DNA of 57,282 bases from JAGXQV01 sp964527565 (GCA_964527565.1 CAZGOY010000021.1:1-57282), one strand, 5' to 3'; shown: positions 6,830-16,934, counted from the stretch's first letter. Numbers and translations: made by a program. Notes: generated from the letters alone by a model not told the origin.

Positions 6830-8775
6830 TCCCCGAACTCGGCCACTTCTTTCTCATTCTCGCCTTGCTGCTGGCGCTGGTGCAGGGCGTCCTGCCGCTC
6901 ATTGGGGCGACGCGCAACCACGCACCCTTCATGGCCGTGGCACGTCCGGCGGCGTGGGGGCAGTTCCTGTTCGCCGCCCTGGCTTTCGCCTGCCTGGCTT
7001 ATTCTTTCCTGACCAATGATTTTTCAGTGACCAACGTGGCGCGCAACTCCTACTCGCGCCTGCCCGCCATCTACCGTTTCACGGCGGCCTGGGGTTCGCA
7101 CGAAGGCTCCCTGCTGCTGTGGGTGCTGATTCTCGCGCTGTGGACGGTGGCGGTGGCGCGCTTCAGCCGTCACCTGCCGGAAGACATGGCGGCGCGGGTG
7201 ATCGGCGTGATGGGGCTGGTGAGCTTTGGCTTCCTGCTGTTCCTGCTGACCACTTCCAACCCCTTCCTGCGCCTGCTGCCCGCACCGCCGGACGGCTCCG
7301 ACCTCAATCCGCTGTTGCAGGACCCCGGCATGGTGCTGCATCCGCCCATGCTGTACATGGGCTACGTGGGGTTCTCCGTGGCTTTTGCCTTCGCCGTCGC
7401 GGCGCTGCTCTCCGGCAAGCTGGACGCCAGTTGGGCGCGCTGGTCGCGGCCATGGACCACCGCCGCCTGGGCCTTCCTCACGCTGGGCATCATGATGGGC
7501 AGCTGGTGGGCCTATTACGAACTGGGCTGGGGCGGCTGGTGGTTCTGGGACCCCACCGAAAATGCCTCGCTGATGCCCTGGCTGGTGGGCACGGCGCTGA
7601 TCCATTCGCTGGCGGTGACGGAAAAGCGCGGCAGCTTCAAGGTATGGACGGTGTTCCTCGCCATCGGTGCGTTTTCGCTGAGCCTGCTCGGCACCTTCCT
7701 GGTGCGTTCCGGCGTGCTGTCTTCGGTGCACGCCTTCGCCACCGACCCGGCGCGCGGCCTGTTCATCCTGGCCTTTCTGGTAGTGGTGATCGGCGGCTCG
7801 CTGCTGCTGTTCGCCTTCCGCGCTTCCCACGTGGGCTTGGGCGGGCGCTTCGCGCTGGTGTCGCGCGAATCCATGCTGCTCGCCAACAACGTGCTGCTGC
7901 TGGCGGCAACCGGCGCGGTGCTGCTGGGCACACTGTATCCGCTGTTCATCGATGCGCTGGGGCTGGGCAAGCTTTCCGTGGGGCCGCCGTATTTCAACAG
8001 CGTGTTCATCCCACTGGTGGCGCCGATCCTGTTCCTCACCGGCCTGGGGCCGTTGGCGCGCTGGAAGCAGGCCTCGCTGCCCGCGCTGGCCGTGCGCCTG
8101 AAGTGGGCGTTCGCCGTCAGTGCGGCAATGGCCGTGCTCCTGCCCTTCACCTGGAGCGGCTGGAACGCCATGGTAGCGCTGGGGCTATGGCTGGCGCTGT
8201 GGATTGCCGCTTCCTCCGCCGTCAATGTGGCGGCGCGCCTGCGCGGCAACGGCGGCTGGTCGGCGAGCTTTTACGGCATGAATCTCGCCCATCTCGGGGT
8301 GGCGGTAATGGTCGTCGGCATCACCCTGGTATCGGCCTACGGCAGCGAGCGCAACGTGCGCATGGCAGCGGACGACACCGCCACCATGCAGGGCTACACC
8401 TTCCGCTTCAAAGGGGTAACGGCGGTGGAAGGCCCCAATTACCAGGCGGCGCGCGGCACCCTGGAGGTGACGCGCGACGGGCGTGTGCTGGCCGTGTTGC
8501 GCCCGGAAAAGCGCCGCTATCACGCCTCCGGCATGCCGATGACCGAGGCGGCCATCGACTACGGTTTCACGCGCGACCTCTACGTCGCGCTCGGCGAACC
8601 CCTGGATGACGGCGCGTGGAGTGTTCGGCTATTCCACAAGCCCTTCGTGTCCTGGCTATGGATCGGCTCCATCCTGATGGCGCTGGGCGGCGCGCTGGCG
8701 CTTTCCGACCGGCGCTACCGCATTGCCTTGCGCGGCAAAAAGACCGAGAACGGGAAAGCGGAGAATACGGCATGA
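6826..8775 (+). CDS. ccmF: cytochrome c haem lyase subunit CcmF
   Basis: The 649-residue polytopic membrane protein attaches haem to apocytochrome c together with CcmH/CcmI. Family landmarks are the WGSHEGSLLLW segment near residue 90, the WWD domain WWFWDPTENASLMPWL near residues 235-250, and conserved histidines including that in LIHSLAV. Length is typical. It overlaps ccmE and ccmG by 4 bp on each side, so stoichiometric co-translation is likely. Confidence 0.95.
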   Translation: MIPELGHFFLILALLLALVQGVLPLIGATRNHAPFMAVARPAAWGQFLFAALAFACLAYSFLTNDFSVTNVARNSYSRLPAIYRFTAAWGSHEGSLLLWVLILALWTVAVARFSRHLPEDMAARVIGVMGLVSFGFLLFLLTTSNPFLRLLPAPPDGSDLNPLLQDPGMVLHPPMLYMGYVGFSVAFAFAVAALLSGKLDASWARWSRPWTTAAWAFLTLGIMMGSWWAYYELGWGGWWFWDPTENASLMPWLVGTALIHSLAVTEKRGSFKVWTVFLAIGAFSLSLLGTFLVRSGVLSSVHAFATDPARGLFILAFLVVVIGGSLLLFAFRASHVGLGGRFALVSRESMLLANNVLLLAATGAVLLGTLYPLFIDALGLGKLSVGPPYFNSVFIPLVAPILFLTGLGPLARWKQASLPALAVRLKWAFAVSAAMAVLLPFTWSGWNAMVALGLWLALWIAASSAVNVAARLRGNGGWSASFYGMNLAHLGVAVMVVGITLVSAYGSERNVRMAADDTATMQGYTFRFKGVTAVEGPNYQAARGTLEVTRDGRVLAVLRPEKRRYHASGMPMTEAAIDYGFTRDLYVALGEPLDDGAWSVRLFHKPFVSWLWIGSILMALGGALALSDRRYRIALRGKKTENGKAENTA

Positions 8776-9293
8776 AACGTCTGATTCCCTTTGCCATTTT
8801 CATCATCCTGGCGGGCTTTCTCGCCGTCGGCCTGAAACTCAACCCGCGCGAGGTGCCTTCGCCGCTGATCGGCAAGCCCGCGCCCGCCTTCACCCTGCCC
8901 CTGCTGTCCGACTCCGCCAAAACCCTGAGTCCGGCGGATCTGCGCGGCCAGGTGTGGCTGCTCAACGTGTGGGCGTCGTGGTGCGCTTCCTGCCGCCAGG
9001 AGCATGAAATCCTGCTCGACTTGGCGCGGCGCGGCGTAGCGCCGGTGTACGGCCTCGACTACAAGGATCAGCCGGAGGCGGCGCGCGCCTGGCTGGCGCG
9101 CCTCGGCAACCCCTACACGGCGGTGATCGTGGATGCGGAAGGACGCACCGGCATCGACTACGGCGTCTACGGCGTGCCGGAAACCTACGTCATCGACAAA
9201 CAGGGCGTCATCCGCCACAAACACACCGGGCCGCTAACCGCGCAAAGCGTGAAAGAGAAGATTTTGCCGTTGATCGGGGAGTTGCAACGATGA
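8772..9293 (+). CDS. ccmG: thiol:disulfide interchange protein CcmG/DsbE
   Basis: The 173-residue membrane-anchored thioredoxin-like protein reduces the CXXCH cysteines of apocytochromes c or CcmH in the periplasm. It has an N-terminal anchor (LIPFAIFIILAGFLAVGL), a GKPAPAFTLP strand, the active site WASWCASCRQE and the cis-proline loop YGVPETYVID. The ATG at 8772 overlaps the ccmF stop, and an in-frame longer start within ccmF is rejected. It overlaps ccmH by 4 bp. Confidence 0.93.
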   Translation: MKRLIPFAIFIILAGFLAVGLKLNPREVPSPLIGKPAPAFTLPLLSDSAKTLSPADLRGQVWLLNVWASWCASCRQEHEILLDLARRGVAPVYGLDYKDQPEAARAWLARLGNPYTAVIVDAEGRTGIDYGVYGVPETYVIDKQGVIRHKHTGPLTAQSVKEKILPLIGELQR

Positions 9294-9913
9294 AAACCTG
9301 GTCTGGATTGCATCAATCAGCCCAACTCGGCCATGCCGGTAGGAGGGGCCTTGGCCCCGAGCTTTTCCTTCCGGTGGCGATAACATCGAAAGCTCGCGGC
9401 CAAGGCCGCTCCTACGGAGGTTGCCGAAGCTCACAAAGTTTTTGGACTGGTTTGTTTCTCGCGCTGCTGACCTTTTCCGCCGTGGCGGAAGAAGCCCGGC
9501 CCGTGGCCGAAGACCCGGTGCTGGAGCAGCGCCTGATCCGCCTTTCCGAAGACCTGCGCTGCCTGGTATGCCAGAATGAATCGCTGGCCGCATCGCAAGC
9601 CGACCTCGCGCAGGACCTGCGCCGCGAAGTCCGCGAGCAGATGCGCGCCGGCAAGGATGACGCGCAAGTGATCGACTATCTCACCGAACGCTACGGCGAT
9701 TTCGTACTCTACAAGCCGCCGCTCAAGCCGCTCACCTGGCTGCTGTGGTTCGGCCCCTTCCTGCTGCTGGGCGGCGCATTGGGCGGCTTGCTGTTTTATT
9801 TGAAGCGGCGCGCCACGCGCATTGACGACACCTTGAGCGCGGAAGAACAGCAGCGCGTGGCCGCCTTGCTTGCCCCGCAAAACCATCGGGGAAATGGGGA
9901 GAAAACACCATGA
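9290..9913 (+). CDS. ccmH: cytochrome c maturation protein CcmH with REP-like insert in its N-terminus
   Basis: This membrane-anchored periplasmic thioreductase carries the LRCLVCQN redox motif and a C-terminal anchor (LLLGGALGGLLFYL); its length, 207 residues, exceeds the usual 150-165. The excess is at the N-terminus: after MKTWSGLHQ comes about 40 residues encoded by a GC-rich palindrome (9339-9415) of a type repeated elsewhere here. The hydrophobic signal sequence (FWTGLFLALLTFSAVAEE) only follows after that. The frame stays open through the insert. Either a long basic pre-region is tolerated or translation starts at a non-ATG codon after the repeat; no strong ribosome-binding site decides. 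The 3' end overlaps ccmI. Confidence 0.9.
   Translation: MKTWSGLHQSAQLGHAGRRGLGPELFLPVAITSKARGQGRSYGGCRSSQSFWTGLFLALLTFSAVAEEARPVAEDPVLEQRLIRLSEDLRCLVCQNESLAASQADLAQDLRREVREQMRAGKDDAQVIDYLTERYGDFVLYKPPLKPLTWLLWFGPFLLLGGALGGLLFYLKRRATRIDDTLSAEEQQRVAALLAPQNHRGNGEKTP
9339..9415. repeat. REP-like palindrome inside ccmH
   Basis: The arm GTAGGAGGGGCCTTGGCCCC and its complement (ending GGCCAAGGCCGCTCCTAC) surround a short AT-richer centre with AGCTTTTC/GAAAGCT pairing. The same arms occur at 49355-49435 and 50619-50715. They resemble gammaproteobacterial REP elements built on GGAGCGGCCTTGGCCGC. The location inside an open reading frame is unusual. Confidence 0.85.
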
Positions 9914-10779
9914 GCGCAAGCGCCAACTTCTGGCTGTTCGGCGCACTGGCCGTGCTGTTCGCCGTCGCGGCCCTGGCCTTCGTGCTGCCGCCGCTGTTGC
10001 GCCGCACGCCGCGCGGCTGCGACGTGGATCGCGCAGCGGCCAATATCGCCATCTATCACGACCAGCTTGCCGAACTGAAAGCCGATCTCGACGGCGGCGA
10101 ACTGGATGCCACCCAATATGCGGAAGCGCGCCGCGAAATCGAAAAGCGCCTCTCCGAAGACGTGCCCGCCGCGCAACCCGCCTCCGCCGCCGCACCCGGC
10201 GGCTTGGTGCGCGCGCTGGCCTACGCGCTGGCCGTGACCCTGCCGGTCGCCGCACTGGGCCTGTATCTTGCGCTGGGCAACCCGGCAGCGCTGGACGCCG
10301 GACGCCACGGCGCGGCTTCGGCGGACGGCATGGACATGGACGGCATGATCGCCGCACTGGAAAACAAGCTGAAGAACGACCCGGACAACGCCGACGGCTG
10401 GCTGATGCTGGCGCGCAGCCTCACCGCGCTGGAACGTTACCCGGACGCCGCACGAGCCTGGGGACGGGCATCCGCGCTGCAACCGGAGAATGCCCGCCTG
10501 CTTGCCGATTACGCGGAGGCACTGGCGCTGGCACAAGGCGGCGGACTGCACGGCCAGCCGCAGGAACTGGTCGAAAAGGCGCTCCGGCTCGACGAGAAAA
10601 ACCCCAAGGCGCTGGAACTGGCCGGCGTCGCCGCCTGGCAGCGCGAAGACTGGGCGCGCGCCGCCGCCTACTGGCGCCGCCTGCTCAAGGTGCTCCCGGC
10701 GGACGACGCCTTCGCCAGGGAAATCAGCACCGCGCTGGCGGAAGCGGAAAGCAAGGCGGGGGAAAAGGGGAAAAAATAA
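9910..10779 (+). CDS. ccmI: cytochrome c maturation protein CcmI (TPR)
   Basis: The 289-residue protein has two N-terminal membrane helices (residues about 7-28 and 99-118) flanking a cytoplasmic loop with YHDQLAELKADLDGGEL, then a periplasmic TPR domain (DNADGWLMLARSLTALERYP and following repeats). CcmI chaperones apocytochrome c C-termini and delivers them to CcmFH. It is shorter than the E. coli CcmH fusion form because the CcmH part is encoded separately upstream. It ends the operon and converges on murA. Confidence 0.9.
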   Translation: MSASANFWLFGALAVLFAVAALAFVLPPLLRRTPRGCDVDRAAANIAIYHDQLAELKADLDGGELDATQYAEARREIEKRLSEDVPAAQPASAAAPGGLVRALAYALAVTLPVAALGLYLALGNPAALDAGRHGAASADGMDMDGMIAALENKLKNDPDNADGWLMLARSLTALERYPDAARAWGRASALQPENARLLADYAEALALAQGGGLHGQPQELVEKALRLDEKNPKALELAGVAAWQREDWARAAAYWRRLLKVLPADDAFAREISTALAEAESKAGEKGKK

Positions 10780-10905
10780 ACCCGGCGGGAAGCGGCAGGC
10801 GCTCATGGGTTGCACCTCCGCCATTCGTCGTGCAAAAAACCACAACAAGGCGTCCCATCAGAGCGCGGCAGACTACAACGCCTGCAATGCGAAGAGATTT
10901 CAAAT

Positions 10906-12159
<1,254 letters not shown>

Positions 12160-12193
12160 CAGGTTTCCTGAATTTGTCTTGTGGGAATCGTGC

Positions 12194-12445
12194 TCATGCC
12201 CCGTGCCTGTCCGCCCAGTCTTCCGGGGTATAGGTGCGCAGGGTCAGGACGGGGAGTTCATCGCGCAGGTGCTCGCCCAGCGCGCCGTATAGCAGCTGGT
12301 GCTGCTGCACCATGCTCTTGTCGCGGAAAGCCGCGCTGACAACCTGCGCGGCAAGACGCCCGTCAGCATCGTCGACCCGCACCAGTTGGCACTCCAACGC
12401 GTTCTCGATGTAGGTTTTCAGTGTGTATGGGGAGAGGTTTTCCAT
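12194..12445 (-). CDS. ibaG: BolA-family protein IbaG
   Basis: The 83-residue BolA-like protein has the KSMVQQHQLLYGALGEHL segment holding the conserved histidine that, with monothiol glutaredoxins, can bind a [2Fe-2S] cluster. Its position directly before murA, downstream of mla genes, matches ibaG (yrbA). The ATG at 12445 is the start matching the family length; the longer in-frame extension overlaps the permease gene and is not needed. Exact cellular role in this group is not settled. Confidence 0.85.
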   Translation of the reverse strand: MENLSPYTLKTYIENALECQLVRVDDADGRLAAQVVSAAFRDKSMVQQHQLLYGALGEHLRDELPVLTLRTYTPEDWADRHGA

Positions 12446-12458
12446 AGGGGCACCACGT

Positions 12459-13214
12459 TCAATTGCGCAGCTTGTAGCCGCTTCTGAGCAGTTGCAAGGC
12501 CGCCCATGATAAAGCCAAAAAGGCGCCCGCGACAATCGACAGGGACAGCCACGGCGACACGTCGGACACGCCGAAAAAGCCGTAGCGGAAACCGTCGACC
12601 ATGTAAAAGAACGGGTTGAAGTGCGACAAGCCCTGCCAGAATGGCGGCAAGGCATGAATCGAGTAAAACACGCCGGAGAGAAAGGTCAGCGGCATGATGA
12701 CGAAATTCTGCACCGCAGCCAGCTGGTCGTAGTTTTCCGCCCACAGCGCAGCGATCACGCCGATCGCTCCGAGCACCGCGCAACCGAGCAGGGCGAAGGC
12801 CAGCACCCACAGCCCTTGCGCCAGCGGCAGCGGGGCGAACCACCAGCCCGCCAGCGCCACGCCCGCGCCCACCACCAGGCCGCGCACGATGGCGGCGGCG
12901 ACGTAGGCGGCAAAAAATTCCCAGTAGGCCAGCGGCGGCAACAGGATGAACACGATGCTGCCGCCCATCTTGGCCTGGATCAGGCTGGAGGCGCTGTTGG
13001 CGAAGGCGTTTTGCAACATCGCCATCATCACCAGGCCGGGAATCATGAAAGCCGTGTAGCCCACGCCCGGAAAAACCTGCACGTGCGCTTCCAGCACCTG
13101 CGAAAACACCAGCAGGTAGAGCAGGGTGGAAGCCACCGGCGAAAGAATGGTTTGCAGGCTGACTTTCCAGAAGCGCAGCAATTCCTTGTAGAACAGCGTC
13201 CACAGGCCGGTCAT
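12459..13214 (-). CDS. ABC-2 type transporter permease (YadH-like)
   Basis: The 251-residue protein has about six membrane helices and the ABC-2 signature region (NFVIMPLTFLSGVFYSIHAL). It begins MTGLWTLFYKELLRFWKV, as in YadH/NodJ-type permeases. The start overlaps the stop of the ATPase gene by 4 bp. Substrate is unknown; placement between mlaB and ibaG, a recurrent betaproteobacterial arrangement, hints at an envelope lipid or polysaccharide role (inference). Confidence 0.85.
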   Translation of the reverse strand: MTGLWTLFYKELLRFWKVSLQTILSPVASTLLYLLVFSQVLEAHVQVFPGVGYTAFMIPGLVMMAMLQNAFANSASSLIQAKMGGSIVFILLPPLAYWEFFAAYVAAAIVRGLVVGAGVALAGWWFAPLPLAQGLWVLAFALLGCAVLGAIGVIAALWAENYDQLAAVQNFVIMPLTFLSGVFYSIHALPPFWQGLSHFNPFFYMVDGFRYGFFGVSDVSPWLSLSIVAGAFLALSWAALQLLRSGYKLRN

Positions 13215-13957
13215 GGCGTTTCGCTTCCCATGATGCGCAGGAACACATCCTCCAGCACCGGGCGCGGCGCCCCGCTGGGAACGGCGTGGTCGCGCAGTAG
13301 GTTTTCCGTGGTGTCCAGCGCGATCACCTGTCCCTGCTTGAGCATGGCGATGCGGTGGCACAGGGTTTCGGCTTCTTCCAGGTAGTGGGTGGTCAGCACG
13401 ATGGTGTGGCCTTCGCGGTTGAGGCGCTGGATGAAATCCCACAGCCCGCGGCGCAATTCCACATCGACCCCGGCAGTCGGCTCGTCGAGCACGATCACCG
13501 GCGGCTTGTGTACCAGCGCCTGCGCCACCAGCACGCGACGCTTCATGCCGCCGGAGAGATTGCGCGTGTAGATGTCCGCCTTGTCCGCCAGCCCGAGGCT
13601 GTCCAGCAGTTCGTCGATCCAGGCATCGTTATGCTTCAGGCCGAAATAGCCGGACTGAAAACGCAGCATTTCGCGCACGGTGAAAAAGGCGTCGTAAACC
13701 AGCTCCTGCGGCACCACGCCGAGCGCGCGCCGCGCTTCGCGGTAGTCGGCGACAACGTCGTGCCCCATCACCCGGCAATGCCCCGAAGTGGCGCGCGCCA
13801 GGCCGGCCAGGATATGGATGAGAGTGGTCTTGCCCGCGCCGTTGGGGCCCAGCAGGCCGAAAAACTCCCCGCATTCGATGTCCAGATCGATGCCGCGCAA
13901 GGCATGCAGTGTGCCGAAGCGCTTGTGCACCTGCTGAATCTGGATTGTGGGAGGCAC
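13211..13957 (-). CDS. ABC transporter ATP-binding protein (YadG-like)
   Basis: The 248-residue ATPase has Walker A GPNGAGKTT, signature NLSGGMKRRVLVAQAL, Walker B VIVLDEPTAGVD and the H-loop TTHYLEEAE. The ABCA/DrrA-type layout with an ABC-2 permease following predicts an exporter. It sits 4 bp from mlaB in the same orientation, so it is probably co-transcribed with the mla genes. Confidence 0.9.
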   Translation of the reverse strand: MPPTIQIQQVHKRFGTLHALRGIDLDIECGEFFGLLGPNGAGKTTLIHILAGLARATSGHCRVMGHDVVADYREARRALGVVPQELVYDAFFTVREMLRFQSGYFGLKHNDAWIDELLDSLGLADKADIYTRNLSGGMKRRVLVAQALVHKPPVIVLDEPTAGVDVELRRGLWDFIQRLNREGHTIVLTTHYLEEAETLCHRIAMLKQGQVIALDTTENLLRDHAVPSGAPRPVLEDVFLRIMGSETP

Positions 13958-13961
13958 GGCG

Positions 13962-14222
13962 TTATTGAACGAGATCGAGCACGCCGTAAAGGGTGACGAG
14001 GCTTTTCAGGCTATCGCTGCAACCGCTGTAACGCAGCTCGGGATAAGCGCGCCGCCATTCCAGCAGCAGGCTGACGGCGGAAGAATCAATTTCGGTGAGT
14101 GCGGACAGGTCGAGTTCCCGCGCCTGGCTGAATTGCGCCAAGCCTTCTTCCAGCACGGCACTGGCATTGTCCATGGTAATGGCGCCGTCGATGCGGAAAC
14201 GGCCTGCTTCGCCCTGGATCAT
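13962..14222 (-). CDS. mlaB: STAS-domain phospholipid transport regulator MlaB
   Basis: The 86-residue STAS protein has the core LDLSALTEIDSSAVSLLLEW, in which the conserved serine/threonine loop (DSSAV) contacts MlaF in the MlaFEDB complex. It regulates the ATPase that moves phospholipids between the membranes. It overlaps mlaC by 4 bp. Sequence identity is low in this family, so neighbours contribute to the call. Confidence 0.85.
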   Translation of the reverse strand: MIQGEAGRFRIDGAITMDNASAVLEEGLAQFSQARELDLSALTEIDSSAVSLLLEWRRAYPELRYSGCSDSLKSLVTLYGVLDLVQ

Positions 14223-14824
14223 TTTTTGGCCGCCACCTGGTTTTTTTCCTTCAGGGTCTTGATCAGCCCCTCAATCCCCGACTGGCTGATTTCGCTGTTG
14301 AAGGAGCCACGATAGTTGGTCACCAGGCTGACGCTATCCACCACCACGTCATAGACCTTCCAGCCGCCGGCTTCCTTTTGCAGGCTGTAGTCGATCGGCA
14401 CCGGCTGCCCGCCCGGCTGGATGATCTGGGTGCGTACCGTCACGTCGGTGTCGCCCGCCTGCATGCGTAGCGGTTTGTATTCAATTGTCTGGTTCTTGTA
14501 GGCGGAAAGCGAGGTGGAATAGGTGCGCACCAGCAGGGTGCGGAATTCGCCGACCAGGGCTTCCTGTTGCGCGGGGCTGGCCTTGCGCCAGTGCTTGCCG
14601 ACGGCATACTGGGTCATCAGCTTGAAATCGAAGTGCGGCAGCACCTTGGCTTCTACCAAGTCATGCAGTTTTTTCTGGCTGCCCGCCTGGATATCCTTGT
14701 CTTTCTTGATGATTTCCAGAACTTCCTGGGCGGTGTCCTTGACCAGCGCGTCCGGTGCCAATTCGGCAGCCTGGACGTTCATGGCGAACGCCAGGGAAAT
14801 CAGCACACCATAAATGTTTTTCAT
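14219..14824 (-). CDS. mlaC: periplasmic phospholipid shuttle MlaC
   Basis: The 201-residue exported protein (signal peptide MKNIYGVLISLAFAMNVQAA) matches the toluene-tolerance Ttg2D/MlaC family, with the conserved FDFKLMTQYAVGKHWRKASP segment and the ITVDYSLQKE-type strand near 150. It ferries phospholipid between MlaD at the inner membrane and the outer-membrane MlaA complex. The start is well fixed by the signal peptide. Confidence 0.92.
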   Translation of the reverse strand: MKNIYGVLISLAFAMNVQAAELAPDALVKDTAQEVLEIIKKDKDIQAGSQKKLHDLVEAKVLPHFDFKLMTQYAVGKHWRKASPAQQEALVGEFRTLLVRTYSTSLSAYKNQTIEYKPLRMQAGDTDVTVRTQIIQPGGQPVPIDYSLQKEAGGWKVYDVVVDSVSLVTNYRGSFNSEISQSGIEGLIKTLKEKNQVAAKK

Positions 14825-14844
14825 ATCATCCTCGCTTGTCGGTT

Positions 14845-15324
14845 TTACTGGGCGGCGGGTTTCTCGCCGCCTTCGGAAGCCTTGCTGTAAATCATCTGGC
14901 CGATCAGGTTTTCCAGCACCATCGCCGACTGGGTCAGCTTGAACTGGTCGCCGTCCTTCAGGCTGGCGGGGTCACCGCCAGCTTCCAGCCCGATATATTG
15001 CTCGCCCAGCAAGCCGGAGGTGAGGATCGCCGCGCTGGTGTCGCGCGGAAACGGGTAACGGCTGTCAATACGCATTTCCACATGAGCCACGAACTTTTCC
15101 GGGTCGAAACTGATGGCGGAAATACGCCCCACCACCACCCCGGCGCTTTTCACCGGCGCTTTGATCTTGAGGCCGCCGATATTCTCGAATTGTCCGACCA
15201 CCTTGTAGGCATCCTTGCTGTCGTAAGTTCCCAGATTGCCGACCTTGAAACCCAGCACGACCAGCGCGGCCAGCCCCATTACCACGAAGATGCCTACCCA
15301 TAAATCCAGTGTTGTCCGTTCCAT
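14845..15324 (-). CDS. mlaD: MCE-domain protein MlaD
   Basis: The 159-residue protein has one N-terminal anchor (LWVGIFVVMGLAALVVLGF) followed by a single MCE domain (FENIGGLKIKAPVKSAGVVV, then GLLGEQYIGLEAGG). It forms the hexameric periplasmic ring on the MlaFEDB transporter. Spacing to mlaE is 4 bp. Normal length for a proteobacterial MlaD. Confidence 0.93.
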   Translation of the reverse strand: MERTTLDLWVGIFVVMGLAALVVLGFKVGNLGTYDSKDAYKVVGQFENIGGLKIKAPVKSAGVVVGRISAISFDPEKFVAHVEMRIDSRYPFPRDTSAAILTSGLLGEQYIGLEAGGDPASLKDGDQFKLTQSAMVLENLIGQMIYSKASEGGEKPAAQ

Positions 15325-15328
15325 GACG

Positions 15329-16126
15329 TTAAACCCCTCGAAACATAAATGCCGTCAGAATAAAGTCCAGCCCCAGCACGGCCAGCGCGGAAGTGACCAC
15401 CGTGCGCGTGGTGGCGTGCGAAACGCCCTCCGCGGTCGTCGGCGCATCGTAACCTTCAAACAGGGCGATGGCCGTTACCGCCACCCCGAACACCACACTC
15501 TTGATGATGCCGTTGACGATGTCCTGGCGGAAATCCACCGCCGCCTGCATCTGCGACCAGAACGAGCCGGCATCGATGCCGATGAACACCACACCGACCA
15601 GGTAGCCGCCGAAGACCCCCATGGCGGAAAACATCGCTGCCAGCAGCGGCATGGAAATCACCCCGCCCCAGAAGCGCGGCGCCACCACGCGCGAGATAGG
15701 GTCGACCGCCATCATTTCCATCGCCGCCAGTTGCTCGGTGACCTTCATCAGGCCGATTTCTGCGGTAATCGCCGAACCCGCGCGGCTGGCGAACAGCAGG
15801 GCGGCCAGCACCGGCCCCAGCTCGCGCACCAGCGACAAGGCCACCAGCGTGCCCAGCGCCGATTCTGAGCCGTATTTCTGCAAGGTTTCATAGCCTTGCA
15901 GCCCCAGCACCATGCCGACGAAGAGACCGGAAACCAGGATGATGATCAGCGACAGCACGCCGCTGAAATAGATTTCGCGCAGGGTCAGCCCGAAGCGGCG
16001 GAAACTGTCCGCCGAGCTGAACAGGGTCATGACGAAAAAGCGCGTGGCAAACCCCATGCGCCATACGCCGTCCACCACGGCGCGCCCGATGCCGCGCAAA
16101 CCGCAGCCCACCTGTCTATGTGGCAC
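15329..16126 (-). CDS. mlaE: phospholipid transporter permease MlaE
   Basis: The roughly 265-residue MlaE permease has about five or six helices and the diagnostic LVRELGPVLAALLFASRAG and MKVTEQLAAMEMMAVDP segments. The start is uncertain: GTG at 16126 has GGAG 7 bp upstream and overlaps the mlaF stop by 11 bp; GTG at 16111 would give the commoner 260 residues. An ATG much further upstream lies inside mlaF and is rejected. Confidence 0.9.
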   Translation of the reverse strand: MPHRQVGCGLRGIGRAVVDGVWRMGFATRFFVMTLFSSADSFRRFGLTLREIYFSGVLSLIIILVSGLFVGMVLGLQGYETLQKYGSESALGTLVALSLVRELGPVLAALLFASRAGSAITAEIGLMKVTEQLAAMEMMAVDPISRVVAPRFWGGVISMPLLAAMFSAMGVFGGYLVGVVFIGIDAGSFWSQMQAAVDFRQDIVNGIIKSVVFGVAVTAIALFEGYDAPTTAEGVSHATTRTVVTSALAVLGLDFILTAFMFRGV

Positions 16127-16934
16127 GATGCGTCTCCAGGCGTAAATCCTGATGATAAGGCACGCCGCCAGGATAATGGAAGGAAACCGGCCCGTCGATG
16201 TCGCCCCACACGAACTGGTGCACAAAAGGCAAGTCGCTGGACTTGATCTCCTCCGGCGTGCCCTCGGCGACGATCACGCCGTCGGCCATGAAATAAACGT
16301 AATCGACAATTTTCAGCGACTCCTGGATGTCGTGCGTGACCACGATGGAGGTGGCGCCCAGCGCATCGTTGAGGCGGCGGATCAGGTTGCCGACCACGGA
16401 AAGCGAGATCGGGTCGAGCCCGGCAAACGGCTCGTCGTACATGATGATCATCGGGTCGAGCGCCACCGCCCGTGCCAGCGCCACGCGCCGCGCCATACCG
16501 CCGGAAAGTTCGGAAGGCATCAGCTTGTGCGCGCCGCGCAGCCCCACGGCGTGCAGCTTCATCAGCACCAGATCGCGGATCACGGATTCCGGCAAGTCGG
16601 TCTGCTCGCGCATCTGGAAGGCCACGTTTTCGAATACGTTCAAATCGGTGAACAGGGCGCCGAACTGGAACAGCATGCCCATCTTGCGGCGCATAAGGTA
16701 GAGCGCCTCGCGGTCGAGCCGGGAAACCTCCTGCCCGGCCACCTTGACGCTGCCGGTAGTGGGCTTGAGCGACCCGCCGATCAGCCGCAAGGTGGTGGTC
16801 TTGCCGCAGCCGGACAAGCCCATCACCGCCACCACCTTGCCGCGCGCCATGGACATGTTGATCCCCTTGAGCAGGGGACGCTTGCCGTAGGCAAACGTCA
16901 GATCGGTGATTTCAACCAGGTTTTCGGTGGACAC
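16116..16934 (-). CDS. mlaF: phospholipid transport ATP-binding protein MlaF
   Basis: The roughly 272-residue ABC ATPase has Walker A MGLSGCGKTTT, signature ELSGGMARRVALARA, Walker B MIIMYDEPFAGLDP and H-loop VVTHDIQ. The YDEPF form of Walker B is characteristic of the MCE-associated ATPases. I chose GTG at 16934 (VSTENLVEIT) because the domain begins there; an in-frame ATG at 16991 would add 19 residues with no family match and overlaps a promoter-like TAGAAT. It is the first gene of the mla operon. Confidence 0.92.
   Translation of the reverse strand: MSTENLVEITDLTFAYGKRPLLKGINMSMARGKVVAVMGLSGCGKTTTLRLIGGSLKPTTGSVKVAGQEVSRLDREALYLMRRKMGMLFQFGALFTDLNVFENVAFQMREQTDLPESVIRDLVLMKLHAVGLRGAHKLMPSELSGGMARRVALARAVALDPMIIMYDEPFAGLDPISLSVVGNLIRRLNDALGATSIVVTHDIQESLKIVDYVYFMADGVIVAEGTPEEIKSSDLPFVHQFVWGDIDGPVSFHYPGGVPYHQDLRLETHRAT

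Noticed and set aside
9290..9480. Frameshift or disruption of ccmH by the palindrome
   Set aside because: The frame remains open through the repeat and into an intact signal sequence and LRCLVCQ motif, so the gene is probably functional.
10780..10905. Bidirectional terminator between ccmI and murA
   Set aside because: TTGCAC/GTGCAA can pair, but the A-run is on the wrong side for a terminator in either direction.
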